Positions 1-9,611 of a DNA stretch of 64,000 bases are shown here, piece by piece. Positions within the stretch are counted from its first letter, which is position 1. Every line of letters begins with the position of its first letter. The notes under the pieces are model-generated. The model saw only the letters and a list, made by a program, of their open reading frames with translations, did no database searches and had not been told where the DNA came from. The position numbers and the translations under genes were made by a program. This DNA comes from Anastatus disparis (taxonomy: Eukaryota; Arthropoda; Insecta; Hymenoptera; Eupelmidae), in assembly GCA_017163975.1 (NCBI GenBank), contig JAFFSR010000095.1:154001-218000 (forward strand). Direction: 5' to 3'.

Positions 1-41
1 TTTTAGAAAAATTATTGAATGTTAAATGATTAATATAATCT

Positions 42-424
42 TTAAGAGAAGGTCACGTATCTCCATCCTTTTCTAATCGAAGAATTAAGTTTTTGCAAAA
101 ACTAATAACTTTATCGAAAAATGAAGAGAAAGCCCCATTGCGTATTAAAAAAAGCTATATTTTCTTTAATGAAAAAAAATTAATTTTATTGCTTCGTTCT
201 CAAGAAAACTTTGAAAAACCAAATTGTCCAACCTAACCTCTATGTGTTAAGTTTTTCAAGGTTTTCTTGAAAACGAAGCGAGAAAATCAATTCTTATTAA
301 AAAAATATAGCTTTTTTTAATACGCGATGGGGCTTTCTCTTTATTTTTCGCTAAAATTATTAGTTTTCGTGAAAAAATCAGTTCGTCGATTAGAAAAGGA
401 CAGAAAAAGTCGATCTGCTCTTAA
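42..424. mobile_element. TTAA foldback MITE, family A copy 1
   Basis: A near-complete palindrome bounded by TTAA. The left end reads TTAAGAGAAGGTCACG and the right end closes with CTGCTCTTAA. Inner arms (GAGAAAGCCCCATTGCG against its complement near 330) fold on a centre near 230. TTAA duplications and a long hairpin fit a piggyBac-type non-autonomous element. It has no coding capacity. Its right TTAA is also the left TTAA of the next copy. Confidence 0.85.
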
Positions 425-810
425 GAGCAGGTCGTATATCTCTATCCTTTTCCAATCAAAGAATTTATTTTTTTGCAAAAACTAATAATTGTAGCAAAAA
501 ATAAGAAGAAAGCCCCATCTCGTATAATAAAAAGGAAGATTTTCTTTTACGAGGAAAAATTATTTTTATCGATTCGTTTTGAAGAAAACCTTGAAAAACT
601 TAAAAAATAAAGGTTAGGATGGACGATTCAGTTTTTCAAGGTTTTCTTAAAAACGAAGCAATAAAAATAATTTTTCCTCGTAAAAGAAAATCTTCCTTTT
701 TATTATACGAGATGGGGCTTTCTTCTTATTTTTTGCTACAATTATTAATTTTTGTGAAAAAAATCAATTCTTTGATTAGAAAAGAACAGATATACTCGAT
801 CTCCTCTTAA
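421..810. mobile_element. TTAA foldback MITE, family A copy 2
   Basis: Second family A palindrome, directly abutting copy 1 and sharing its TTAA at 421-424. It ends CTCCTCTTAA at 807-810. The arms carry the family box TCCTTTTCYAATCAAAGAA and the GAGATGGGGCTTTC block. A short open frame in the right arm is a by-product of the palindrome and also appears in other family A copies. Confidence 0.85.
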
Positions 811-918
811 AGCTATTAAGAATAAATTTTAAACTCAAAATCTAATAATTTTAAACAAATAAGGGGCAGATAAGCATGTATCATTTTATGCCAGAGGTAT
901 CTCGAAGCAGGTTTAGTC

Positions 919-990
919 TAGTGCTCTTGGTTCGCGCTTTTCCTTTTGAGTGCGCGAGTTCAACTCTTTGTCAGGAACACTTTTTTTTTA
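919..990 (+). mobile_element. degenerate tRNA-like SINE head (possible)
   Basis: The stretch contains an A-box-like TTTAGTCTAGTGCTCTTGG and, about 40 bases on, a B-box-like GCGAGTTCAACTC, and ends in a T-run at 989. This is the spacing of a tRNA-derived Pol III promoter, but the acceptor stem does not pair, so it is not a functional tRNA gene. Outside it, 811-1168 is AT-rich with nothing recognised. Confidence 0.35.
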
Positions 991-1168
991 TTGTTTTAAT
1001 ATTTTTTTATTGATTTTTTTATTTGTTTTCTTTTTTTTAATATTAAAATCTAAAGCTTCACGAGTATAACAAGTATGCTCGTTTTTTTAATGAATATTTT
1101 TTAAAAATAAATTTAATTAATTTATTTTGAATTTATTTTAATCATTTGTTGCTATTTTTGTTATCATT

Positions 1169-1472
1169 GCAATGATTTGATTTTTAAAACTTCAATACTG
1201 ATTTGATTTTTAATACTTCAAACTTCTATACAATATTTTATTTTCAAAGCATATTAACATGCAGCATACATGTTCATATACTCCTTATGAAGGGGATGTA
1301 AATGTAAAATAATGTATTATTTCTTATACTTAATGATTAAAAATATTAATAATTGAATAATAGTGATGTTTATTTTATAGTTTAATTTATTCATAATGTA
1401 ATTTATAAAATTGACATGATAAATAAATTAGACTATAGTATTAATTTATTTATGTTATAATTTATATTATAT

Positions 1473-1521
<49 letters not shown>

Positions 1522-1897
1522 ATAATGGTTTATAAAGACTAAATTTAACTAAAGTATTATAAACATAACTGTTATTGATTTATTAATATTTTTAATTAAT
1601 ATGTATAATAAATAATTTAATATTAGAAAAAAAAATATAAATAAAAAAATTAATAAAAAATATTGAAATAAATTACAATTACAAATAAATTACATTATGA
1701 ATAAATTAAACTATAAAATAAACATCACTATTATTTAATTAATATTTTTAATTATTAAGTATGAGAAATAATACATTTTTTTACATTTGGATCCCCTTTA
1801 CAAGGAGTATATGAACATGCATGGTGCATGTTAACATGCTTTGAAAATAAAATATTGTATAGAAGCAATGTTAAAGTTTTAAAAATTAAATAATTGC
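1169..1897. repeat. AT-rich foldback (palindromic) element with TA microsatellite loop
   Basis: Inverted arms run from about 1169 to 1415 and from 1665 to 1897. For example ATGAACATGCATG near 1812 pairs with CATACATGTTCAT near 1264, and GCAATGATTTGATTTTT at 1169 with the complement ending at 1897. A (TA)n run fills 1474-1517 near the centre. The left arm has an extra 30-bp direct duplication (1171-1230). No clear target duplication was found. The right end lies 4 bp from the RNase H reading frame. Confidence 0.75.
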
Positions 1898-1901
1898 ACT
1901 G

Positions 1902-2699
1902 ATGGCAACAATAGGAGCAAGCATTTACTGTAGGAAGCTAGAGAAGGATACCATAGTTTCTCTGGGTAAACAGATTTCAATTTTTCTAGCAGAACTGGTG
2001 GCCATTCTGATCTGTGCTCAAATGGCACTGGATACGAACAACCAACATATAGTGAACATTTGTTTGGATAGCAGAGGGGCTCTTATGGCTAAGAGCTACA
2101 AAATGATGTCTAGTTTGGTAAATGAGTGCATCAACACCCTAAATACCTTACGAGAGAGATGCGAGAAACTCTACTTTTACTGGGTTCCCAATCATGTGGG
2201 AATCAAAGGCAATAAGGTGGCAGATAATTTAGCAAAACTGTTAGCGAAAACACCATTAATTGGCTCTGAACCTTTGTTAGAAATTCAGATGAGCCAAATT
2301 GAGGAAAAAATGTGTCACTGGTTCAAGACACGACATAGGGCAATCTGGAGGAACACATCAGATTGCAGGCAAGCGAAAGCTCTGCTGGGTGATGATTCCA
2401 ATCGTGTTTGGTTGGCACAGAGGGTGAACCTAAGTAGAGATGATGTAAACATAGTCGCACAAATAGCGACGAGGCACGGAAAACTTATCCATCAGATGTA
2501 TAACATAAAGGTAGTTTGTTCTCCGACATGTAGATGGTGCGGAGCCAACCCAGAAACGACTCAGCACATTCTTGGTGAATGTAAGGAACTGGTGACAACC
2601 AGAAGAAAACCTATAGGAAAGAAATACTTCGATATTGACAAAATCGGAGTGCTTTCCTTAAACAATGTAATCTACTTATATAAAGAGATTACAAAATGA
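1902..2699 (+). pseudogene. LINE C-terminal RNase H and CCHC tail, 5'-truncated
   Basis: Open frame of 265 codons with an RNase HI domain of the kind fused to the C-terminus of R1/I/Jockey-group non-LTR retrotransposons. Catalytic Glu lies in FLAELVAIL (about residue 30), Asp in CLDSRGAL (about 56), and the WVPNHVGIKGNKVADNLAK block (about 94-112) supplies His and the last Asp. A C-x2-C-x8-H-x4-C tail (CRWCG...HILGEC) follows at about 207-230. The domain should start with a TDGS-type segment holding the first catalytic Asp. That part is missing because the frame begins directly after the palindrome ending at 1897. No reverse transcriptase or endonuclease lies upstream. It is therefore a truncated copy, probably inactive, whose remaining frame is uninterrupted, so the truncation may be recent. 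There is no poly-A tail; a SINE follows within 20 bp. Confidence 0.8.
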
Positions 2700-2716
2700 A
2701 GTTTATTCCAATCAAG

Positions 2717-3374
2717 AGCCGTGGTGGTTCAGGGGATAGAGCATTCGACTCTTACGCAGAGGGCCGGGGTTAAAATCCCGGTGTTGTCGGGATTTTTTTC
2801 TCCATTTTTTAAATTTAAATATTGAAAGTGGAGGATATCCCGAGCTCTCACTGACACCACAGTAGACCGACCCTTGAGAGACTTTTTTCGGTTTTAACAA
2901 AAACCGACGAAAGTCACACGAGGGCCGGTAAGGCAAAACGCGACTGCTCCACTATTATAGTTGAATCGGACCGTTCTGACAAGTAAGTGTTTGAGCTCTT
3001 GATGCGCTAAAAAGATGGGTATGAGCGATGCTCCCCGCCTAAATAGACCTGCACGATAGAGCACACACCTACCGAAGTTAGGAAAATTGAGGTATGGTTT
3101 CGAACGCAAAAATACCGCAACACAAAGGTGATCGTGGTGTCACTTATTAGGCCGAATAGGCTATAGGTGGATAAACCCCAAAAGATAGAAGATAGATAGA
3201 AGTTTTTTCCAATCATGTCTAACCGCATACGCCCTGAACTTATCCATAAGGTTGTGGTAAGGGGCTGCTGACAGCATTATTTTATGCGGTTGCAAAGAAC
3301 TAAGGCATAGGCAATGTCAGGTGGCTCTGTTTTTAAAGTAACCTACCCTCTATCTCTAATAATAATAATAAATG
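2717..3374 (+). mobile_element. tRNA-derived SINE with (TAA)n tail
   Basis: The head has a tRNA-like A box (GTGGTTCAGGGGATAGAGC) and B box (GGGTTAAAATCCC) about 35 bases apart, as in a Pol III promoter. A body of about 580 bp follows and ends in CTCTAATAATAATAATAA, a tail typical of LINE-mobilised SINEs. Short reading frames inside are not coding. Target duplications are not visible. The head resembles that of the SINE at 52848 but the bodies differ, so these may be two families with related heads. Confidence 0.65.
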
Positions 3375-3633
3375 ATGTGGGTATCCAGTTGTGTACATCT
3401 GCTCCATATTGTCTTCAGTAGAATGGTCACGATACTCTGGAGTAAGTTTAAATAAATATTTAATGCCACTCCAGAATTCCTTTCGAGAATGATTTTCAGG
3501 TCTATTAAGAACATTTAGGCATCATTTTTAAAATCGGTTTACATGGTCGTTTTGGAGAAAAATAAGTTAGAATAAAAAAAATTACTGATCACTAAACAAT
3601 TTTATTTTATTTATGAAAAAATGCTTTAACCTT

Positions 3634-4041
3634 TTAAGAGTCAGCCGTATACCGTCACAATTACCTGTTTTACCGAATCTGTTTAGAATTTATTTTTTAT
3701 AAAAACTAATAACTCGAGGCAAAAATAAAGAGATAGTTTCGATTCGTATAATAGAAAACAATATTTTCTCTAATAAGAATAATTTAATTCCACCGCTTTA
3801 TTTTCAAGAAAAGTTGGAATAACTTGAAAATCCCATTATTTGACATTAATTTTTAATTTTCTAAGTTATTCCAACTTTTCTTAAAAACGAAGCGATAAAA
3901 TTAATTTATCCTAATCAGAGAAAATATTACATTTTATTAAACACATCGAAACCATCTCTTTATTTTTGCCTCTAGTTGCTAATTATGGAAAAAAAGTCAA
4001 TTTTTTAATCAGAAAAGGACAGAGATACGGTGGCCTCTCAA
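3634..4041. mobile_element. diverged TTAA foldback MITE, family A copy 3
   Basis: Starts TTAAGAGTCAGCCGTAT and ends GGACAGAGATACGGTGGCCTC with a decayed TCAA. Arms pair around 3838 (AAGTTGGAATAACTT against AAGTTATTCCAACTT). It differs from other family A copies at many positions, so it is older or a subfamily. The interval 3375-3633 after the SINE shows nothing recognisable. Confidence 0.7.
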
Positions 4042-4042
4042 G

Positions 4043-4148
4043 GACTGGACTGGTCGATATTTCGACCACTAAAGTATCATAATATTTTTAAATGATTTTA
4101 GGGATAATATTATGTAAAATCATTCAAAAATATTATGATACTTGAGTG
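4043..4148. repeat. short palindrome replacing the left half of a family B copy
   Basis: Inverted pair: CACTAAAGTATCATAATATT at 4061-4080 against the complement at 4126-4147, separated by a pairing AT-rich stem. It occupies the place where the left arm of the following family B element should be. Confidence 0.55.
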
Positions 4149-4332
4149 GTCTGGTAGATTTCATATTATTCAAAAACCACACGATAAAATAATTTGATTA
4201 TTATTACAAAATTTACTTATTATACTAATATCTAGCAGGAGCTACTATTTTTTTCTTGCTGCAACGGATGGTGTTTATATAAATGATGAAAAACGCTATT
4301 AAACAAAAACAGATATTTCGGCCCCCTGTTAA
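4149..4332. mobile_element. right half of a TTAA foldback MITE, family B
   Basis: Matches the right arm of the complete family B copies at 18146 and 57035: TATTATTCAAAAACCAC, then CTAATATCTAGC, GGTGTTTATATAAATGATG, and the end box ACAGATATTTCGGCCCCC before TTAA at 4329-4332. The left arm is missing. Confidence 0.7.
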
Positions 4333-4453
4333 AAGGTTGAAGTTATCGGAACGTAGGAATAACAATAAAAATATTAAAAAACTAAAGAATATCTGTCTTA
4401 TTCTATAGAACTGTAAAGGTCAAATATTAAAAATAATGTAAATATTTATATCG

Positions 4454-4666
4454 ATGTCATCTATTAATATACCCTTTGATTTGTTGGAGTTTAAATCATA
4501 TGTCAGGTTCCAAGCAATGCAGTATCTGGAAAAAGATTTGTCTTTAACTAAAAGATATGATTCTTTGATGAAAAAAAATGAACCCGTGTTTTTGTCTAAT
4601 GATTCCCAGAGACAAAGATATAAACATTTTTTCGAAAATACAGTAAAAAGAGGCCTTGATTTATAG
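4454..4666 (+). CDS. unrecognised short ORF inside a dispersed repeat
   Basis: Open frame of 70 codons beginning MSSINIPFDLLEFKSYVRF and rich in Lys, Arg and Asp; I recognise no family. About 200 bp around its start recurs in inverted orientation at 11510-11720. There the translated segment FDLLEFKSYVR is kept exactly while neighbouring bases differ, which hints at past coding constraint, possibly in a transposon. No splice sites or promoter are evident. It may be a fragment of a larger element protein or a chance frame. Confidence 0.25.
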   Translation: MSSINIPFDLLEFKSYVRFQAMQYLEKDLSLTKRYDSLMKKNEPVFLSNDSQRQRYKHFFENTVKRGLDL

Positions 4667-4744
4667 TCCTAGACCTTAGGCCATTCCCGTTTGGTTTTAT
4701 ACCTCAAAGGATAAAAACTATGTAATCTTATGTATTTTTCATCG

Positions 4745-5142
4745 TTAAGGGGACGCTGTATCTCTCTATCCTTTTCTAACTGAAAAATGTAAGTTTTTTG
4801 AAAATCTAGTGATTATTGATAGAAATTAAGGGTTGTCCGCTACTTGTTTAGTAAAAATTAATATTTTCTCTGATGAGGACCAATTAATTTTGTTGCTTTT
4901 TTTTCAAGTAAAGTTTGACATACTTAAATAACGTATTCTCTAGCCTAACTTAGGATTTTGCAAGTATGTCAAACTTTACTTCAAAAAAAAGCAACAAAAT
5001 TAATTGGTCCTCATCAGGGAAAATATTAATTTTTACTAAACAAGTAGCGGACAACCCTTAATTTCTATCAATAATCACTTGTTTTCCCAAAAATTTACAT
5101 TTTTTAATTAGAAAAGGATAGAGAGATCCAGCGTCCTCTTAA
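4745..5142. mobile_element. TTAA foldback MITE, family A subfamily (copy 4)
   Basis: TTAAGGGGACGCTGTATCTC at the left and GATCCAGCGTCCTCTTAA at the right enclose a very good palindrome centred near 4943 (AGTTTGACATACTTAAATAA against its complement). Arms are almost identical, so it is relatively young. End boxes match family A, but the interior GGGTTGTCCGCTACTTG block is specific to this subtype. The interval 5143-5395 is AT-rich with nothing recognised. Confidence 0.85.
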
Positions 5143-5395
5143 ATCCAAAAATGTATGTCGCGAATCTATCCAAGTGCAGCAATTTGTTTAAAATGCAATT
5201 ATTTTAAAAAATGAAAAAATAATGATTTTCGATATAAAAACTATTCTATCGTATAGTATGTATCAAAACAAGAAAAAAACCTTATATACGTTGTTTACAA
5301 AAAATCAATACTTTCGGAGTAATCGACGATTTAAATTAAAAATTTGGTGATTTTTCAAAAGTTTAAGCCCTTCAACTCTTGATCTAATTAATATT

Positions 5396-5979
5396 TTTTT
5401 CTCTATCCATTAGGCGAAACCACGCGGTTCCACCGACGCTTCACACTAGAAAAAGTAGCACTTTTAGCTACAGTTGCATTTATAAATTTTAACGAATTGT
5501 ATTCTAATAAAATATAATACTAATCTTTAAAATCTGATCTTATAAATAGTGCAGTGTTATAAAGAGCGTACACATTTTTTTTCTTATTTCAACTCATATA
5601 AAAAAATAAAAGAGGCTTGTGCGTGTGTTTTTATGTGTTTCTCTCTCTTTCTCGTAAATAAAAGAGGATTCTTGTGCGCGTGTTTTTCATGTGTTTCTCT
5701 CTCTCTCTCTCTCTTGTGAATAAAAGAGGCTTGTGGATGTTGTTCTTCTCTTACATACTTTTTTTCTCGTATTGATTCTTTCTTTCTCTCGTGATTGTTA
5801 TTTAGGTTTGTGCATGCGTTTTTCATTCTTGCTGCCCCCAGCTAGCTCGTGCTCGTTTCACTCGCGCGGCAAATGCTGGGCAGCAGGAATGAACAACAGA
5901 TACACGCGTGAAAACAAAAAAAAGTGAATAATTAATTGATAATTTATGTAACGTGGTTTCGCCTAGGGATAGAGAAAAA
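5396..5979. mobile_element. DNA-transposon-like element with about 25-bp inverted termini
   Basis: The left end TTCTCTATCCATTAGGCGAA continues AACCACG; the right end has the complementary CGTGGTTTCGCCTAGGGA followed by TAGAGAA. The interior has no transposase. It carries three imperfect direct copies of a TTGTGCGTGTGTTTTT plus CTCTCTCT block (5610-5790) and a GC-richer patch near 5840. Superfamily is undetermined because no clear target duplication was found. Confidence 0.6.
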
Positions 5980-6002
5980 GCATTGTTTCTTACACGGAGA
6001 CT

Positions 6003-6103
6003 AAATGGAACGCCCGCACGTATGTGTTTATAATGGTCTCAGCTGATGCCTCGCTCGTCATAACATGTACGTGCGGAAGTTCATTATATCTCCCTGTAAG
6101 AAA
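6003..6103. repeat. short imperfect palindrome
   Basis: GGAACGCCCGCACGTATGT at the left pairs imperfectly with ACATGTACGTGCGGAAGTTC at the right, around a GC-containing loop. It may be the remnant of a small foldback element. Confidence 0.45.
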
Positions 6104-7136
6104 ATCTACTATTAAAAAACAAAAGTTTATTATAAAGTTTAAACCTGAAGCTATAATCTACAATCAATAAAAATATTAAAAAGTTGAATTAGCATTATGA
6201 TTTCAAGCAATGAATAAATAGCGATTTTGGTGCTACTCCGTACGTATTTTTCACCTCAAAATTCCAATTTTTAAAGATATTTGAAATTTCTTATCGTTCT
6301 TTTAACTATAAAGATAATATTTGGCCAAAACCTAAATAGCTTTTATTGTATATTTTTTGCCGTACTTTCTAACGCCAGGGTCGCAGAAATTATTTTCCCA
6401 CTAAAACATGCTCAAAAATCGAAAAAATAGCAAAAAAAAAACGGGGTTAAAACGGGGTTTAGCGAACAAGCTTTGTAAAGTCTTTTCAAAAGCCGATACG
6501 TTGAAGAAACTCTGCTAATTTACAATCTCTACAATTCGACTGCACATGTCTACTATCTTTATGAATCGTCTGCGCATGTTTATAATCTATAGAGACTTAC
6601 AGCGCATATGTACTAGCCCTGCCGACCATCTGCGTAGCCTATAACCAGTAAAGAATTACTGCACATAGCCTCTGTAGAGAGGACTGAATGCACAACATCA
6701 CAGCTTCTACAAATCGACTGCGTATCTCCATATATTGCTTTAACCTTCTGAGCATGCGCAAGCCCCCTTTAAGGTAGTTCTTAGCCAACTACGGAAGTCA
6801 ATATAGAACTGAAAAAATAAATTCAGAAATATTTAATTTTCTCATCATAAAAAATCATTAAATTCAATTATAAGAATTTACAATCGTGTTCTGCATAATT
6901 AAAATGAAAAATTCATTGATAATTGTTTAAAGTAGACTTTCAAGTTTCAAGTAGTAGTAAGCAATCATGAGAACGTAACAACATCGCATAATCTTACATT
7001 CATAAGATATATTTTGACGAATTCTAACCTAACATTGTCTAACCTCTCTTACTCTAACCTAACATCGGTTTGTACATTGTCCAAACCGCTACAAAACAAC
7101 TATTCTCAAACTCAGAAATGTTAAAAAATAAACAAT

Positions 7137-7700
7137 ATAAGGATCCTATTATTTGAACACAAAATCTTTTTCTTTATGATAAGTGTAACAAAAAATGTTA
7201 ATAACTTTTTCTTCTAAAATGAAAACTTTTTGAGTTAATAGTTTATAATGTGTGATAATCAGCATCAGTGATTTAAGACCAAATTTAAACTTTTTCAATA
7301 TTTGAGAAAACATATTTCTAAAAATATAGCTTAGTTCTTTATGTGATTTATAAAAAAAAGTCTTTCAACAACTTCTCTATAAAGCTGATAGATTTTGAGA
7401 TAAAAATAATATAAAACAAAAATTAATAAAATTTGTGAATTTTTATCTCAAAATCTATCAGCTTTATAGAGAAGTTGTTGAAAGACTTTTTTTTATTAAT
7501 CACATAAAGAACTAAGCTATATTTTTAGAAATATGTTTTCTCAAACATTGAAAAAGTTTAAATTTGGTCTTAAATCACCGATGCTGATTATCACACATTA
7601 TAAACTATTAACTCAAAAAGTTTTCATTTTAGAAGAAAAAGTTATTAACATTTTTTGTTACACTTATCATAAAGAAGGAGATTCCATGTTTGGATCAAAT
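7137..7700. repeat. near-perfect palindrome inside the TTAA element
   Basis: Arms meet near 7425. Matching blocks include CTTTATGATAAGTGTAACA near 7173 against TGTTACACTTATCATAAAG near 7658, and AGAAGTTGTTGAAAGAC near 7468 against its complement near 7362. The open frame 7533-7748 is simply one arm read through and is not considered a gene. Confidence 0.75.
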
Positions 7701-8274
7701 AATTTTGACAAGTTGATTTTTTTCATTTTTAAGTTCCAAAATAGGTAGTTTAGCAAAACAATTAATTTTTATTGTAAATAATAGCCAATTGTTTGACAAG
7801 AGTTTAGGTGCAATAGTTAATATAATATAATAAAAAATAATAACTATTATGAATTATTAATTTTTTTTACATATCTATATTATTTTTATAATTTTTTCTA
7901 GCTTTTCTACTTATTACCGAAAAGAAAATATCCGAATAAAAAAAAATAATAAAAAATTATAACTTATACGAACACTTTTCCTGTGCTATTATATTTCATA
8001 ATTCAAAAAAATATAAAAAATAATAACTAATAATAACGCTTATAAATATGCAGTGATTTAGAATAATTACTGATAAATATTATTATAGTCTCAAATCTAG
8101 ACTTTATAAACTGTTATTATTTTGTACTAATTTTTATTATTTATTATTTTTTAATATTTTCTATTACTTTTTTCGATTTCCGTCTGGGATTTAATTAAAA
8201 ACATAATAGCAGAAAAAACCTATGTTAAATGTTTGTAAATTCAAACGCGTAGTGAAGTGTTGAGTGTATTATAT

Positions 8275-8277
8275 ATG

Positions 8278-8316
<39 letters not shown>
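8275..8316. repeat. (TA)n microsatellite
   Basis: About 40 bp of alternating T and A with one TATGTATG interruption. Similar runs lie at 1474-1517, 32136-32175 and 51625-51671. Confidence 0.9.
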
Positions 8317-8318
<2 letters not shown>

Positions 8319-8787
8319 TGCAACGTTGCCACGTTACGCCGCTTTAGAAAAACTCTGTGAGAATCCTCGGAGTATCAGTTTTTAGATTAAGATTGTTGAA
8401 TAACTAGGTAGTGGATCATCTTGAAATTTTGATATAATAATCTTTAGGGTTAGAAGTAAATTTCCTCCAATTTTCAGTACAATGTCATGACCATTGAAAT
8501 ACATAGAATAAAATAACTCTCGCATTTTAGCTGCCGATGATATGCTCTCATAAGAAGCAATATTAAATGTTATGATTTTTTGCAGATCATATCTTTTAAA
8601 CCGTGTAGTGAATCACTCTAAAATTTTGCACCGTTATTTTATGATAGTTAATGTAAATTTCCTGAAAAAATGAACTTTTTTTCATGACTTTCGATTTAGC
8701 TAAGAACTACCTTAACTTCTCTTTATATGTTTATTGTATTACAATCGATACCCTACCGCAACATCCTTGGAAGACCTCAAATACAAC

Positions 8788-8903
8788 TGGCGGGCTGCTC
8801 TGCAAACTGTAAAACGCTTTATTACAAGGACAGAAGATATAAAATCAATATGCTAAACAAAGAGTGCAATATACGGTGTATAGTTAAGGAGCAGCCCCCC
8901 CGA
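8788..8903. mobile_element. short foldback with GGGCTGCTC ends
   Basis: GGGCTGCTCTGCAAACTGTA at the left pairs with TATAGTTAAGGAGCAGCCC at the right. The same ends occur in the larger element at 51467-52443, along with the internal CAAGGACAGAAGATAT and ATGCTAAACAAAGA blocks, so this is a deleted member of that family. It interrupts the left arm of the 6.3-10.6 kb foldback; the right arm near 9880 lacks it. Confidence 0.6.
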
Positions 8904-9033
8904 ATTTTTAGGCGAAAAAACCATCTGGAATTATTCATTATTTAACTTGTTTATTATGTTAATTTTCATCTTCCATACTGGATCTTCATACTGGATCTTC
9001 GTGACTAGATGATGGCGCAATCTTACAGCTGCG

Positions 9034-9611
9034 TTAAGAGTCAATATGTATTACATACATAAAGTTTAGTCTTGTCTTGCCACTGCAGCTTGAGAGAATA
9101 AGGTGGACATAGATGTTCTTATGTACAGCTTATTCTCTTTTATTTCCATTCCCACACGTTATTCTTTTAGCCTGCAAAGCAATTAATAGCTATTATTCGC
9201 TGTGCGTTATACGGAGCATATTCCGTAAGTCATACATTCGCACCAACGATCGTTTCTCAACTCCCAAATGTTCAGTTAATAGATTAATCAATAGATTAAT
9301 TAATTAGATCAATTTAATTAATAGATTTTAGAACGAGCAAACGATCCATGTTCTATGGAAAAATATAAAATTTTCATTAGTTTTCGAGTGAGGTCTGAAA
9401 CGGAAAAACAATTGAACTTGATAACTGTTTTTCCGTTTCAGACCTCACTCAAAAACTAATGTAAATTATATACTTTTTCATAGAATAGGATCGTTTGTTC
9501 GTCCTGAAATCTATTGGGCTATACCCTTACTTTTGTATAGCAATATTTAATTTATTAATAATAACGAAAATTTAGATTAGACAAGGACAGAGCTATACGG
9601 CCTCCTCTTAA
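9034..9611. mobile_element. TTAA element, family F copy 1, at the apex of the large foldback
   Basis: Bounded by TTAAGAG at 9034 and GGCCTCCTCTTAA at 9608-9611. The right part (from about 9320) is a typical family F palindrome (GAGCAAACGATCC, CTGTTTTTCCGTTTCAGAC, GACAAGGACAGAGCTATACG). The left part (9040-9318) is unrelated filler, so the left arm is replaced or invaded. Flanking bases on both sides are the two arms of the host palindrome, so it sits exactly at the host's central TTAA. Confidence 0.7.

Larger units (their letters stand above)
6769..8715. mobile_element. TTAA-flanked element nested in the left arm of the large foldback
   Basis: Ends are TTAA then GGTAGTTCTTAGC, and GCTAAGAACTACC then TTAA. 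The unoccupied site survives in the other arm of the host foldback as the complement of CCCCTTTAACTTTC near 9955, so the TTAA duplication is directly demonstrated. Terminal repeats extend about 30 bp with gaps. The 1.94-kb interior is AT-rich, contains a second palindrome (about 7137-7700) and a TA microsatellite, and encodes no transposase. Confidence 0.75.

Noticed and set aside
619..810. Short frames inside family A MITEs (also 17952-18149 and 26734-26994)
   Set aside because: The same arm of a non-coding palindrome gives similar frames in each copy; no domain, no conservation beyond the palindrome.
5584..5927. Two overlapping frames near 5.6-5.9 kb
   Set aside because: Derived from CT/GT-rich direct repeats inside a TIR element; no protein features.
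7025..7075. Telomere-like CTAACCTAAC motifs
   Set aside because: Only a few irregular CCTAAC words, not a (TTAGG)n array.
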